Assembly: GCF_029855045.1 (NCBI RefSeq)
Contig: NZ_CP123228.1
Coordinates: forward strand, 62,001 to 126,000
Direction: 5' to 3'
Length of the DNA stretch: 64,000 bases
From: Piscinibacter sp. XHJ-5
Lineage (GTDB): Bacteria; Pseudomonadota; Gammaproteobacteria; Burkholderiales; Burkholderiaceae_C
Shown: positions 53,251-62,585 of the stretch, piece after piece
Layout: each line of letters opens with the position of its first letter
How positions within the stretch are numbered: the stretch's first letter is position 1
Program-made: the position numbers and the translations under genes
The notes under the pieces: generated by a model
Database searches by the model: none
Told to the model about the DNA's origin: nothing
Seen by the model: the letters and a program-made list of their open reading frames with translations, nothing else

Positions 53251-54672
53251 TCAGGCTGCGAAGATTTTCCCCGGGTTCATGATGTTCTTGGGGTCGAGAG
53301 CGTGCTTGATCGTGCGCATGGCTGCCACAGCGCCGGCGCCCGCTTCGGTCACCAGGAATGCCATCTTGTGCAGCCCGATGCCGTGCTCGCCGGTGCAGGT
53401 GCCGTCCAGGCCGAGCGCCCGCGTCACCAGCTGAAGGTTCAGACGCTCGGCCGTCTCCCGCTCCTGCGGCACGTTGGGGTCGATGAGATAGGCGACATGG
53501 AAGTTGCCGTCTCCCACATGCCCGACGATGTAGTAAGGCAGTCCTGAGCCGTCGGCCTCGGCGACGGTGTCGAGCAGGCAGTCGGCCAGTCGGGAGATCG
53601 GCACGCAGGTGTCGGTCGTCACCGTGCGGCAGCCGGGCTTGACTTGCAGGCCGGCGAAATATGCGTGGTGCCGCGCCGTCCACAGGCGCGTGCGCTCTTC
53701 AGGCGTCTCGGCCCATTCGAATGCCAAGCCGCCGTTGTCGTCGGCGATCTGCTGCACCGTCTCGATCTGCTCCTTCACGCCGGCGGGCGTGCCGTGGAAC
53801 TCCATCAGCAGCATCGCGCCCTCGCGCAGGCTCAGCTTGTCGTGGCGATTGACGGCGCGCACGGCATTGGCGTCGAGCAGCTCGCAACGGGCGATCGGCA
53901 CGCCGATCTGGATGATCTGGATGGTCGCCTGCACCGCCGCCGCGATGCTGGGAAAGCTGCAGACCGCCGCCGACACAGCCTCCGGCTGCGGATACAGCTT
54001 CAGCGTGACCTCGGTGATGACGCCCAGCGTGCCTTCGCTGCCCACCATCAGGCGCGTCAGGTCGTAGCCGGCGCTGCTCTTCTTGGCCCGGGTACCGGTG
54101 CGGATGACCTCGCCGCTGGCCGTGACGACCTCCAGCCCGAGCACATTCTCGCGCATCGTCCCGTACCGCACGGCGTTCGTGCCGCTTGCTCGCGTGGCGC
54201 ACATGCCCCCGATGCTGGCGTCGGCGCCGGGATCGATCGGGAAGAACAGGCCCGAGTGGCGGATCTCGTTGTTGAGCTGGGTGCGGGTCACGCCGGGCTG
54301 GACCGTCACCGTCAGATCTTCGGACTGCAGCGCAATGACGCGGTTCATGCGCGACAGGTCGATGCTGACACCGCCTTGCACAGCCAGCAGATGGCCTTCC
54401 AGCGATGAACCGGCGCCGTACGGAATGACCGGCACGGCGTGCTGGTCGGCGAGCTTGACGATTGCGGCGACGTCCTCGGTGCTTTCGCAGAACACCACCA
54501 CCTCGGGCGGTGGCACGTCGTACGGCGATTCATCGCGGCCATGCTGCTCGCGCACTGCAAGCGCCGTGGAGCAGCGCTCGCCGAAGCGAGCCTTCAGCGC
54601 CTCGAGCATCGCCGCCGGCACCGGGCGCGGCTCGATCCTGGGCAGCAGTTCGGTGGCAAGCGGTGCGTTCAT
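53251..54672 (-). CDS. FAD-linked oxidase, glycolate oxidase GlcD / D-lactate dehydrogenase type
   Basis: 473 residues from ATG 54672. PCMH-type FAD-binding domain (PVIPYGAGSSLEGHLLAVQGGVSIDLSRMN, PGADASIGGMCATRASGTNAVRYGTM) plus the C-terminal FAD-oxidase domain ending HVGDGNFHVAYLIDP ... GEHGIGLHKMAFL ... ALDPKNIMNPGKIF. The His-Glu-His substrate motif residues are present. It oxidises a 2-hydroxy acid such as D-lactate or glycolate. No GlcE or GlcF partners are adjacent, which favours a single-subunit D-lactate dehydrogenase. Confidence 0.88.
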   Translation of the reverse strand: MNAPLATELLPRIEPRPVPAAMLEALKARFGERCSTALAVREQHGRDESPYDVPPPEVVVFCESTEDVAAIVKLADQHAVPVIPYGAGSSLEGHLLAVQGGVSIDLSRMNRVIALQSEDLTVTVQPGVTRTQLNNEIRHSGLFFPIDPGADASIGGMCATRASGTNAVRYGTMRENVLGLEVVTASGEVIRTGTRAKKSSAGYDLTRLMVGSEGTLGVITEVTLKLYPQPEAVSAAVCSFPSIAAAVQATIQIIQIGVPIARCELLDANAVRAVNRHDKLSLREGAMLLMEFHGTPAGVKEQIETVQQIADDNGGLAFEWAETPEERTRLWTARHHAYFAGLQVKPGCRTVTTDTCVPISRLADCLLDTVAEADGSGLPYYIVGHVGDGNFHVAYLIDPNVPQERETAERLNLQLVTRALGLDGTCTGEHGIGLHKMAFLVTEAGAGAVAAMRTIKHALDPKNIMNPGKIFAA

Positions 54673-54731
54673 GGCGGACTCCTGGGGTGCGGTTCCATTG
54701 TAGGGAGCGGCCCGAGGACCTAGCATGCGCC

Positions 54732-55307
54732 ATGGCAAACCGACTGACGCAGATCGCCACCCGCACTGGCGACGACGGCACGACCGGCCTGGGCAACGGC
54801 GAGCGAGTTCCCAAGGACCATCTCCGCGTGCAGGCCATGGGCGATGTCGACGAGCTCAACTCCCACCTTGGCGTGCTGCTCGCGGAGCGGCTGCCCGACG
54901 ATGTGCGCGAGCTGCTGGTGGTCGTGCAGCACGAGCTGTTCAACCTCGGAGGTGAGCTGTCGATGCCGGGTTTCGAGCTGCTGAAGGGGGACGCGGTGCT
55001 GCGACTCGACGAGGCCCTGGCCCGGCACAACGCCGACCTGCCACGGCTGAAGGAGTTCATCCTCCCGGCCGGCACCCGCAGCGCGGCGATCGCCCACGTT
55101 GCCCGCACGGTCGCGCGCCGCGCCGAGCGTGCGGTGGTCGCGCTGGCTGCCCATGAAAGCGTCAATGCCGCTCCGCGTCAGTACCTCAACCGGCTAAGCG
55201 ATCTGCTGTTCGTGCTGGCGCGCGTGCTGAACCGGGCCAATCTCGACGGCCTGGGCGGGGATGACGTGTACTGGCAGAGCGAGCGGCTCAAGGGCCAGGA
55301 GGAATGA
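54732..55307 (+). CDS. Cob(I)alamin adenosyltransferase, PduO type
   Basis: 191 residues from ATG 54732. TRTGDDGTTGLGNGERVPKDHLRVQAMGDVDELNSHLG is the ATP-binding start. RRAERAVVALAAHESVNAAPRQYLNRLSDLLFVLARVLNR carries the Arg/Glu residues of the active site. It transfers the adenosyl group of ATP to cobalamin. Divergent from the FAD oxidase gene. Confidence 0.93.
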   Translation: MANRLTQIATRTGDDGTTGLGNGERVPKDHLRVQAMGDVDELNSHLGVLLAERLPDDVRELLVVVQHELFNLGGELSMPGFELLKGDAVLRLDEALARHNADLPRLKEFILPAGTRSAAIAHVARTVARRAERAVVALAAHESVNAAPRQYLNRLSDLLFVLARVLNRANLDGLGGDDVYWQSERLKGQEE

Positions 55308-55313
55308 CGAGGA

Positions 55314-55598
55314 TCACCGGGTGGTGAGAAAGCCGATGGCGAATTCGTCCAGCGCCAGCGCGCCATCCTTGTCGGCATCCAATTCGACGAAGCGGGCGCC
55401 GATCGCGGGCAACTGAGAAGCCTCGGCCTTGGACACCCTGCCGTCGCCGTTGAGATCGGCCTTGCTGAAGGCCGCCTCGACAATGGACTTGTCCAATGCC
55501 GTCGTCGGCTGCTCGAGCAATGGCGACTTGGTTTGCGCGTGCGCCATGAGCGCCAGGCCGGTCAACAAAGTGCAGGCAAGCAGTGAACGGACGCTCAT
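55314..55598 (-). CDS. Small secreted EF-hand protein
   Basis: 94 residues from ATG 55598, with a signal peptide (ACTLLTGLALMAHAQ). Two EF-hand loops: DLNGDGRVSKAE and ELDADKDGALALDE, both with the acidic residues needed for Ca2+. Probably a periplasmic calcium-binding protein. Its role is unknown. Confidence 0.8.
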   Translation of the reverse strand: MSVRSLLACTLLTGLALMAHAQTKSPLLEQPTTALDKSIVEAAFSKADLNGDGRVSKAEASQLPAIGARFVELDADKDGALALDEFAIGFLTTR

Positions 55599-55731
55599 CG
55601 GGGTCTCCAGCACCCATCCAGCGAGGATGGACCGTGATTCCAGCGCGGAGCGTGCCGCTCCCCAAGCAATCTTTCCCCGCATTACCGCCCTTACAGGCTC
55701 GCCGCTTGGCTTACCCCCTTTTGCAGATGGC

Positions 55732-56847
55732 TCAGCGTCGCCGCCCGAGCACCGCCCCGCCCAGCAGTTCGAGCACCTCCAGCGAATGGTCCCAGCCGAT
55801 GCAGGCGTCGGTGATGCTTTGCCCGTAGTTCAGCTTGGCCGGATCGTCCTTGCCCGGACTGAACTTCTGTGCGCCGGCGTTGAGGTGGCTTTCCACCATG
55901 ACGCCGAAGATGTGCTTGCCGCCCCGGGTGATTTGCCCGGCGATGTCGCGCGCAACGTCGACCTGCCTCTCGTGCTGCTTGCTGCTGTTGGCGTGCGAGC
56001 AGTCGACCATCAGCGCGCACGGCAGCTTGGCCGCTTCGAGGTCTTTGCAGGCGGCCGACACGTGGGCTTCGTCGTAGTTGGGCGTCTTGCCCCCGCGCAG
56101 GATGACGTGGCAATCCTTGTTGCCCTTGGTCTCGACGATGGCGACCTGACCGTTCTTGTGCACCGACAGGAAATGATGCGGACGTGCCGCCGCCTGGATC
56201 GCGTCGGTGGCGATGCGGATGTTGCCGTCCGTGCCGTTCTTGAACCCGATGGGCGCCGACAGGCCTGAGGAGAGCTCGCGATGCACCTGGCTCTCGGTGG
56301 TGCGCGCACCGATCGCTCCCCAGGAAATCAGGTCGCCGATGTACTGCGGCGAGATCACGTCGAGAAATTCACTGCCCGCCGGCATGCCCAGGCGGTTGAT
56401 TTCCAACAGCAGCTGGCGTGCGATGCGCAGGCCTTCGTCGATACGGTAGCTCTCGTCGAGGTACGGATCGTTGATCAGGCCTTTCCAGCCAACGGTCGTG
56501 CGCGGCTTCTCGAAGTACACCCGCATGACGATTTCCAGCGTGCCGGCGTAGCGGTCGCGTTGGGCCTTCAGTTTCCGCGCGTATTCCAGCGCGGCGACGG
56601 GGTCGTGGATGGAGCACGGGCCCATGATCACCAGCAACCGGTCGTCCTTGCCGTGCATGATGTGTCGAATGCGCCGGCGCGTCTCGCCCACCAGCGTTTC
56701 CACTGGCGTGCCGCTGATCGGGAAGAAGCGGATCAGATGCTCGGGCGGCGGCAGCGGCATCACGTCCTTGATCCTCTCGTCGTCGGTCTGGCTGGTCTTC
56801 TCGGTACGCGCATACCACTCGTCGCTGGCGGCGGCTTTGGTCGACAT
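55732..56847 (-). CDS. aroG: 3-deoxy-7-phosphoheptulonate synthase (DAHP synthase), AroG type
   Basis: 371 residues from ATG 56847 (AAGGAG upstream). Class I DAHP synthase motifs: MGPCSIHDP, EKPRTTVGWKGLINDP, ISWGAIGARTTESQVHRELSSGLSAPIGFKNGTDG and VMVESHLNAG. It condenses phosphoenolpyruvate and erythrose 4-phosphate, the first step of aromatic amino acid synthesis. The upstream region is a complete attenuator: a leader peptide rich in Phe/Tyr/Trp codons, an antiterminator arm and an intrinsic terminator. This implies control by aromatic aminoacyl-tRNA charging. Confidence 0.95.
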   Translation of the reverse strand: MSTKAAASDEWYARTEKTSQTDDERIKDVMPLPPPEHLIRFFPISGTPVETLVGETRRRIRHIMHGKDDRLLVIMGPCSIHDPVAALEYARKLKAQRDRYAGTLEIVMRVYFEKPRTTVGWKGLINDPYLDESYRIDEGLRIARQLLLEINRLGMPAGSEFLDVISPQYIGDLISWGAIGARTTESQVHRELSSGLSAPIGFKNGTDGNIRIATDAIQAAARPHHFLSVHKNGQVAIVETKGNKDCHVILRGGKTPNYDEAHVSAACKDLEAAKLPCALMVDCSHANSSKQHERQVDVARDIAGQITRGGKHIFGVMVESHLNAGAQKFSPGKDDPAKLNYGQSITDACIGWDHSLEVLELLGGAVLGRRR

Positions 56848-56901
56848 CACAGGGGCTCCTTGCGGTGTGGAATGAAGTCAATGGACGATCGTGACGGGGC
56901 G

Positions 56902-56931
56902 AAAAAAAACCGCCGGGGGGTGCCCGGCGGT
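56902..56931 (-). terminator. Attenuator terminator upstream of aroG
   Basis: ACCGCCGGG and CCCGGCGGT form a 9-base-pair stem with a 5-base loop, followed on the minus strand by eight T residues. It lies 31 bases after the leader peptide stop and 55 bases before aroG. The 5' arm core CCGCCGG is perfectly complementary to CCGGCGG in the leader coding region (plus-strand 56981-56987), a candidate antiterminator pairing. Confidence 0.85.
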
Positions 56932-56961
56932 CTTCGGATTCGGTTTGCGCCTGCTTTTCGC

Positions 56962-57039
56962 CTATGCGCTTGCCTCTCCTCCGCCGGTGCGGTGCGAGAA
57001 CCAAAAGTAGGCAAAAAAGAAGGACTTGCTGGAAAGCAT
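56962..57039 (-). CDS. Aromatic-rich leader peptide of the aroG attenuator
   Basis: 25 codons: MLSSKSFFFAYFWFSHRTGGGEASA. Residues 7-14 contain five Phe, one Tyr and one Trp. This clustering of control codons is characteristic of leader peptides such as those of pheA and trp. Ribosome stalling there when charged tRNAs are scarce would free the antiterminator arm encoded by its downstream Gly codons. The ribosome site is modest. Nothing else could be encoded in this frame. Confidence 0.85.
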   Translation of the reverse strand: MLSSKSFFFAYFWFSHRTGGGEASA

Positions 57040-57089
57040 GGGTGCGAATGTAGCACGGAGCCCGGCGGCGTCGAACCCGATAGACGCGG

Positions 57090-58565
57090 CTACGCCGTGC
57101 CCCCGACGGTCAGTCCGTCGATGCGCAGCGTGGGCTGACCCACGCCCACGGGTACGCTCTGCCCCTCCTTGCCGCAGGTGCCCACGCCGGTGTCGAGCTT
57201 CATGTCGTTGCCGATCATCGTCACACGGGTCAGTGCGTCGGGTCCGTTGCCGATGATGGTCGCGCCTTTCACCGGGTACTGGACCTTGCCGTTCTCGACC
57301 CAGAACGCCTCGCTGGCGGAAAACACGAACTTGCCACTGGTGATGTCGACCTGGCCGCCGCCAAAGTTGTACGCATAGAGGCCGCGCTTCAGGCCTGCAA
57401 TGATCTCTTCCTTGGTCTTGTCGCCGCCCAGCATGTAGGTGTTGGTCATGCGTGGCATCGGCACCGCGGCGTAGCTTTCGCGGCGGCCGTTGCCCGTGGG
57501 CTGCACCTTCATCAGACGTGCGTTCATCGCATCCTGAATGTAGCCGCGCAGGATGCCGTCTTCGATCAGCACGTTGCGTTGCGACGCATTGCCTTCGTCA
57601 TCGATGTTGAGCGAGCCGCGCCGGTCGGGCAGTGTGCCGTCGTCCAGCACCGTGACGCCGCGTGCCGCCACCCGCTGGCCGATGCGCCCCGAGAACGCAC
57701 TCGATCCCTTGCGATTGAAGTCACCTTCGAGCCCGTGCCCGATCGCTTCGTGCAGGAGAATGCCGGGCCACCCCGAGCCGAGCACCACGCTCATTTCGCC
57801 GGCAGGAGCGGGGCGCGATTCCAGATTGGTGAGAGCGGCGTTCACCGCGTCGTTGACGTAGCTCTCGATGACACTGTCATGGAAGTAGCCGAAGCCGAAA
57901 CGGCCGCCGCCACCGCCGGAGCCCACCTCGCGGCGCACCTCGCCGGCGATCGTCTGCTCGGCGATGACCGTGACCGACAACCGCACCAGCGGACGTACGT
58001 CGGCAGCAAGCGTGCCGTCGGCGCGCGCGACCAGCACGACGTCGTATTCGCCTGCCAGACCGGCCATCACCTGCGCGATGCGCGGATCCTTGGCGCGCGC
58101 GAGCTTCTCGACCTTCTCCAGCAGGGCCACCTTCTGCGTGCTGTCGAGCGTCGTGATCGGGTCCATCGGCGCATACAGCACGCGGCTGCCGGCAACCGTG
58201 TGCCGGCCGCTCACCTTGACCTTGCGACTCTGGCCTGCCGCCGCAATGGTGCGGACGGTCTGTGCTGCATCGAGCAGTGCAGCTTCGGAAATGTCGTCGG
58301 AGTAGGCAAAGGCAGTCTTCTCACCCGCCACGGCGCGCACACCGACGCCCTGGTCGATGCCGAAGCTGCCGCTCTTGACGATGCCTTCCTCCAGGCTCCA
58401 GCCTTCGCTGCGGGTGTACTGGAAATAGAGGTCCGCGTCGTCGATGCGGTGAGTGGCGATGGATTGCAACGCGCGCGCCAGCGTTGCCTCGGTGAGCCCG
58501 AAGGGTTCCAGCAGCAACGATCGGGCGATGGCAAGGCGTTCGATGGTGGGTTCGCGGGAGATCAT
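57090..58565 (-). CDS. tldD: Metalloprotease TldD
   Basis: 491 residues. The HExxxH zinc motif (LLHEAIGHGLEGDFNRKG) is intact. The SGGGGGRFGFGYF and MTNTYMLGGDKTKEEIIAGL segments, and the C-terminal KEGQSVPVGVGQPTLRIDGLTVGGTA, are typical of TldD. With TldE/PmbA it forms a peptidase that trims unfolded peptides, including microcin precursors and CcdA. TldE is not in the window. An aroG transcript would be divided from tldD by the attenuator region. Confidence 0.95.
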   Translation of the reverse strand: MISREPTIERLAIARSLLLEPFGLTEATLARALQSIATHRIDDADLYFQYTRSEGWSLEEGIVKSGSFGIDQGVGVRAVAGEKTAFAYSDDISEAALLDAAQTVRTIAAAGQSRKVKVSGRHTVAGSRVLYAPMDPITTLDSTQKVALLEKVEKLARAKDPRIAQVMAGLAGEYDVVLVARADGTLAADVRPLVRLSVTVIAEQTIAGEVRREVGSGGGGGRFGFGYFHDSVIESYVNDAVNAALTNLESRPAPAGEMSVVLGSGWPGILLHEAIGHGLEGDFNRKGSSAFSGRIGQRVAARGVTVLDDGTLPDRRGSLNIDDEGNASQRNVLIEDGILRGYIQDAMNARLMKVQPTGNGRRESYAAVPMPRMTNTYMLGGDKTKEEIIAGLKRGLYAYNFGGGQVDITSGKFVFSASEAFWVENGKVQYPVKGATIIGNGPDALTRVTMIGNDMKLDTGVGTCGKEGQSVPVGVGQPTLRIDGLTVGGTA

Positions 58566-58771
58566 GCGCGGTCCTTCGGAGGGGGTGACTCATTGTAGGA
58601 GTGCCCACTGACGCGGCTGCATCGGGGTATTGCACGGGGTGCACCCGACTGGGGCGAGTCGCTTGACCGTTCTTTACTTGCGACCGCGTCGGCGTCGGGG
58701 AACTTTGCGCCGTTGTCTGGCGCACGGGCCCGTGATCGACCAAACAACACACTGACACCGAAAGGATTCCC

Positions 58772-59107
58772 ATGCGACAGCTCAAGACCCTCGCCGTTGG
58801 CGCGACCATGGCCATCGCCTGCATCGGCGCATTCGCGCAGGCGGCGTCGGCCGCGACGCCGGGTGTGGACAAGCGCGAGACTCGTCAGGAAAACCGCATC
58901 CAGCAAGGCGTGGCATCGGGGGAGCTCACTGCCCGCGAGACGGTTCGTCTGGAAAGGGAGCAGGCGGCGGTCAACAAGGCCGAAGCCCACGCCAAGGCCG
59001 ACGGCACGGTGACCAAGCACGAGCGCAAGCGACTGCACAAGCTCCAGAACCACACGAGTCGCGACATCTACCGCCAGAAGCACGACGCCCAGACAGCCAA
59101 GCCTTGA
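58772..59107 (+). CDS. Small secreted basic, helical protein of unknown function
   Basis: 111 residues with a signal peptide (IACIGAFAQAASAA). The mature part is charged and helical (KRETRQENRIQQGVASGELTARETVRLEREQAAVNKAEAHAKADGTVTKHERKRLHKLQN), with a repeat of G-x-L/V-T-x-x-E-x-x-x-L as in paired EF-hand-like or SHOCT-like helices. It resembles small periplasmic stress proteins found in Burkholderiales. No function assigned. Confidence 0.7.
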   Translation: MRQLKTLAVGATMAIACIGAFAQAASAATPGVDKRETRQENRIQQGVASGELTARETVRLEREQAAVNKAEAHAKADGTVTKHERKRLHKLQNHTSRDIYRQKHDAQTAKP

Positions 59108-59121
59108 GCAGGCGTCGACGC

Positions 59122-60027
59122 TCAGCCCTGCTTCAGCGCCAGCGCACGCGCGTACAGCGCGTTGCGCGGCGCGCCGGTCAATTCGGCGGCGATCGCCACG
59201 GCCTGCTTCAACGGCAATGCGGCGAGCAGAAGCTCGAGTGTGGCGTCGTGGCGCCCGATGTCCGCGTCGGTCGTCGCGGCGCCCAGCCCGTGAACGACAA
59301 GCACGAACTCGCCGCGCAGGCGGTTCGGTTCCGCGGCCAGCCAGTCAGGCAGTTGCGACGCTTGCAGCGTGATCACGGTCTCGAACTGCTTGGTCAGCTC
59401 ACGGCACAGCGTGATCGTGCGCTCAGGGCAGGCTTGCGCGAGGTCGCGCGCGAGCGACTCCATCCGATGCGGCGCTTCGAACACCACCTGGGCCGGCGCG
59501 GCCACGGCCAGTGCCTTGAGCGCCAGCGTTCTGTCGGCGCCCTTGGCCGGCAGAAAGCCGACGAAGACGAAGCCTGCCCCGCGTGTGTCGCCAGCGACGC
59601 TCAGCGCGACCACCGCGCTGCTGGCGCCGGGCACGGGCACGGTTGCGAGTCCGGCCTGCTGCACGGCCGCGACGAGTGCGGCACCAGGATCGCTGACGGC
59701 CGGCGTGCCGGCATCGCTGACATAGGCCACGCGCTCGCCTCGCGACAGCCGCGAGATCACGCCTTGCGCCGCGTCACGTTCGTTGTGCTCGTGCACGGCA
59801 AGAAGCGGCTTGTCGAGGCCGAGATGGCGCAGCAGCGGCGCGGTGTGGCGGGTGTCTTCGCAAGCGACTGCGTCGACCAGCGACAGCACGTGAATCGCGC
59901 GCAGGCTGATGTCGGCCAGGTTCCCGATCGGTGTGGCGACCACATAGAGAGTACCTGCGGGATACTGCTGCCCGCCCGCGGCAGCGGCCGCAGCTTGCAG
60001 CAACAACGAGGCATTCGGGGTGGTCAC
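59122..60027 (-). CDS. rsmI: 16S rRNA 2'-O-ribose C1402 methyltransferase RsmI
   Basis: 301 residues from GTG 60027. Family motifs: GTLYVVATPIGNLADISLRAIHVL, EDTRHTAPLLRHLGLDKPLLAVHEHNE, VSDAGTPAVSDPGAALV and the tetrapyrrole-methylase fold with PVPGASSAVVALS. It methylates the ribose of C1402 in 16S rRNA. Its start overlaps that of the divergent yraN, which is unusual for two divergent genes. Confidence 0.92.
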   Translation of the reverse strand: MTTPNASLLLQAAAAAAGGQQYPAGTLYVVATPIGNLADISLRAIHVLSLVDAVACEDTRHTAPLLRHLGLDKPLLAVHEHNERDAAQGVISRLSRGERVAYVSDAGTPAVSDPGAALVAAVQQAGLATVPVPGASSAVVALSVAGDTRGAGFVFVGFLPAKGADRTLALKALAVAAPAQVVFEAPHRMESLARDLAQACPERTITLCRELTKQFETVITLQASQLPDWLAAEPNRLRGEFVLVVHGLGAATTDADIGRHDATLELLLAALPLKQAVAIAAELTGAPRNALYARALALKQG

Positions 60028-60388
60028 GACAAAAGGTGCGGGAGACGAGGGTGAGGCCAGGGCCTGGGAGCATCTGCAGCGGCACGGACTGGCGTTGGTG
60101 CAGCGCAATTATCGGGTGGCCCTCGGCTCGCGTGCGCGCGGCGGCGAGGTCGACCTCATCTTGCGCGACCGCGATGGCACGCTGGTGTTCGTCGAGGTGC
60201 GCACTCGCAAGTGCGACAGCCTCGTGCGCGCAGCCGCTAGCATCACGGCCGTCAAGCGTCGCAGCATCGTGCTCGCGGCGCAGCATTACCTGCAGCGCTT
60301 TGCCACGCCGCCGGCTTGCCGTTTCGATGTCGTCGCCATCGATGGCGAGCAGATCGAATGGTTGAAGGCGGCGTTCGATGCGGGATGA
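60020..60388 (+). CDS. yraN: YraN/UPF0102 family endonuclease-like protein
   Basis: 122 residues from GTG 60020. G-x-x-GE-x-x-A start, then [24 protein letters not shown] (the D...ExK pattern of the PD-(D/E)XK fold) and [10 protein letters not shown] at the end. The molecular function is not established; a Holliday-junction resolvase relation has been suggested. Diverges from rsmI with start codons within an eight-base window. Confidence 0.9.
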   Translation: MVTTKGAGDEGEARAWEHLQRHGLALVQRNYRVALGSRARGGEVDLILRDRDGTLVFVEVRTRKCDSLVRAAASITAVKRRSIVLAAQHYLQRFATPPACRFDVVAIDGEQIEWLKAAFDAG

Positions 60389-60456
60389 GTGCAGTTGCAG
60401 TGCAAAGCGGGGAGCGGCGGAACCCGCCGCGCAACCCCGTGTCTTATCATGCGGCC

Positions 60457-61053
60457 ATGCTTGAACAACGCATCCAGCAGCAGTTTTTCGACAGCGCCGA
60501 CCTGAAGTACGCCGCTGCGGAGATCCTCGCCAAGCCCATCGCCGACGCGGTCAGTGCGGTGATCGGCTCCATCACCGGCGGGGGGAAGGTGCTGGCGTGC
60601 GGCAACGGCGGATCGGCCAGCGATGCACAGCATTTCGCGGCCGAGTTCATCGGCCGCTTCGAGCGTGAGCGACCCGGCTTGGCCGCGGTGGCGCTGACCA
60701 CCGATACGTCCATCCTCACGGCGATCGGAAACGACTACGACTTCGACGTCGTCTTCTCCAAGCAGGTGCAGGCCCTCGGCAATCCGGGCGATGTGCTGCT
60801 CGCCATCAGCACCAGCGGCAACTCGGCCAACGTACTGGCCGCGGTGGAAGCCGCACACGCGAAGGAGATGACGGTCGTCGCCCTCACCGGCAAGGGCGGC
60901 GGCAAGATGCGCGAGCGGCTGAGCGAGACCGACGTGCACATTTGCGTGCCGCACGACCGCACCGCGCGAATCCAGGAAGTCCACCTCCTCGTGTTGCACT
61001 GCTTGTGCGACGCGGTGGATCTGCAGCTTCTCGGCGAACAGGACAACGCATGA
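60457..61053 (+). CDS. SIS-domain protein, DiaA / phosphoheptose isomerase-like
   Basis: 198 residues from ATG 60457. SIS fold with [33 protein letters not shown] and [18 protein letters not shown]. The sequence pattern is that of both GmhA (sedoheptulose 7-phosphate isomerase) and DiaA (DnaA-binding initiator factor). The location between yraN and a BON-domain lipoprotein gene is the diaA context in proteobacteria, so DiaA is favoured. Its stop overlaps the next start by ATGA. Confidence 0.85.
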   Translation: MLEQRIQQQFFDSADLKYAAAEILAKPIADAVSAVIGSITGGGKVLACGNGGSASDAQHFAAEFIGRFERERPGLAAVALTTDTSILTAIGNDYDFDVVFSKQVQALGNPGDVLLAISTSGNSANVLAAVEAAHAKEMTVVALTGKGGGKMRERLSETDVHICVPHDRTARIQEVHLLVLHCLCDAVDLQLLGEQDNA

Positions 61054-61676
61054 AAAGACAAGCTCTCCGTGCGGCCGCGCTGGCCGCTTCCCTTGCTGTG
61101 GCCAACGTCCTGACAGGCTGCGCCCCGCTGCTGGTGGGCGGCGCCGTGCTCGGCGGCACGCTGATGGCCACCGACAGGCGCACTTCGGGCGCACAGGTGG
61201 AGGATCAGGCGATCGAACTGAAGTCGATGAACCGCATTCGCGATGTCGTCGGCGATCGCGGCCATGTCAGCACGACCAGCTACAACCGCGTGGTCCTGAT
61301 CACCGGCGAAGTGCAGACCGAGGCCGACAAGACGGCGGTCGAGCAGGCGGTGCAACGGGTCGAGAACGTGAAGTCAACCGTCAATGAGCTCGAGATCATG
61401 GGCCCGAGCTCGCTGACCAGCCGCTCCAACGACGCGATCCTCAGCAGCAAGGTCAAGGCCAGCTTCGTCGACGCCAAGGACCTGTTTGCCAACTCCTTCA
61501 AGGTGACCAGCGAGCGCGGCACCGTGTACCTGATGGGACGCGTCACCGAGCGAGAGGCCAACCGCGCCACCGAAGTGGCGCGCAGCGTCAGCGGCGTGCA
61601 GAAGGTGGTGCGCCTGTTCGAGATCATCACCGAGCAGGAGCTGGCCGACATGGCACCCAAGGCGCCAGCCAAGTGA
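61050..61676 (+). CDS. BON-domain lipoprotein (DolP/YraP-like)
   Basis: 208 residues. A lipoprotein signal (VANVLTGC, Cys24) and two BON domains (about 68-135 and 145-205). Same order as diaA-dolP in enterobacteria, where DolP supports outer membrane integrity and BAM function. It ends two bases before the convergent dehydrogenase gene's stop region. Confidence 0.9.
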   Translation: MKRQALRAAALAASLAVANVLTGCAPLLVGGAVLGGTLMATDRRTSGAQVEDQAIELKSMNRIRDVVGDRGHVSTTSYNRVVLITGEVQTEADKTAVEQAVQRVENVKSTVNELEIMGPSSLTSRSNDAILSSKVKASFVDAKDLFANSFKVTSERGTVYLMGRVTEREANRATEVARSVSGVQKVVRLFEIITEQELADMAPKAPAK

Positions 61677-62573
61677 TCAGCGCAGGCGCTTGATCAGGCT
61701 GGACGTGTCCCAACGCCGGCCGCCCATCGCCTGCAGGTCGGCGTAGAACTGGTCGACCAGCGCCGTCACCGGCAAGCGGGCGCCATTGCGCTGAGCCTCG
61801 GCGAGCACCAGGCCGAGGTCCTTGCGCATCCAGTCGACGGCGAAGCCGAAGTCGAACCGGTCGTCGATCATCGTGGGTCCGCGGTTGTCCATCTGCCAGC
61901 TTTGCGCCGCGCCCTTGCCGATGACGCCGAGCACCGCCTTCATGTCCAGGCCGGCCTTCTCGCCGAAGGCGATCGCTTCGGCCAGGCCTTGCACGAGGCC
62001 GGCGATGGCGATCTGGTTGACCATCTTTGCGAGCTGTCCTGCACCGCTTTCGCCGAGCAGCGTCACCGCCTTCGAGAACGCCATCGCGACCGGCTGGATC
62101 GCCTCGAAGGCAGCCTTGTCGCCGCCGCACATGACGGTGAGCGCGCCATTGATGGCGCCGAGGTTGCCGCCCGACACCGGCGCGTCGATGAACTGCAGAC
62201 CCTGCCCGCGGCCGATGGCGCTGAGCTCGCGCGCGACCGCCGCGGATGCGGTGGTGTGATCGACAAGCACGGCTGCGCGCTTCATGCCGGCGAACGCACC
62301 GTCGTCACCCAGCACCACCGAGCGAAGATCGTCGTCGTTGCCGACGCAGGCGAAGACGATGTCGGCGCCTTGTGCTGCCTCGGCTGGCGTCGGCGCGGCG
62401 CGGCCGCCGTATTCGGTCACCCACTTCGCGGCCTTCTCGGCGGTGCGGTTGTAGACCGTGACGCGGTGACCCGCGCGCGCAAGGTGCCCGGCCATCGGGT
62501 GGCCCATGACACCGAGCCCGAGGAAGGCAACGGTCCTGGGAGCGATCGGTTCGTAGGTCTTGGTGGAGTTCAT
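61677..62573 (-). CDS. NAD(P)-dependent beta-hydroxyacid dehydrogenase (3-hydroxyisobutyrate dehydrogenase family)
   Basis: 298 residues. N-terminal Rossmann start FLGLGVMGHPMAGHLARAGHRVTVYNRT, substrate motif FIDAPVSGGNLGAINGALTVMCGG, catalytic Lys in AKMVNQIAIAGL and a C-terminal helical domain. The group includes 3-hydroxyisobutyrate, tartronate semialdehyde and succinic semialdehyde reductases, which sequence alone cannot separate. Convergent with the BON lipoprotein gene. Confidence 0.88.
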   Translation of the reverse strand: MNSTKTYEPIAPRTVAFLGLGVMGHPMAGHLARAGHRVTVYNRTAEKAAKWVTEYGGRAAPTPAEAAQGADIVFACVGNDDDLRSVVLGDDGAFAGMKRAAVLVDHTTASAAVARELSAIGRGQGLQFIDAPVSGGNLGAINGALTVMCGGDKAAFEAIQPVAMAFSKAVTLLGESGAGQLAKMVNQIAIAGLVQGLAEAIAFGEKAGLDMKAVLGVIGKGAAQSWQMDNRGPTMIDDRFDFGFAVDWMRKDLGLVLAEAQRNGARLPVTALVDQFYADLQAMGGRRWDTSSLIKRLR

Positions 62574-62585
62574 GGGGAGTGCAAT

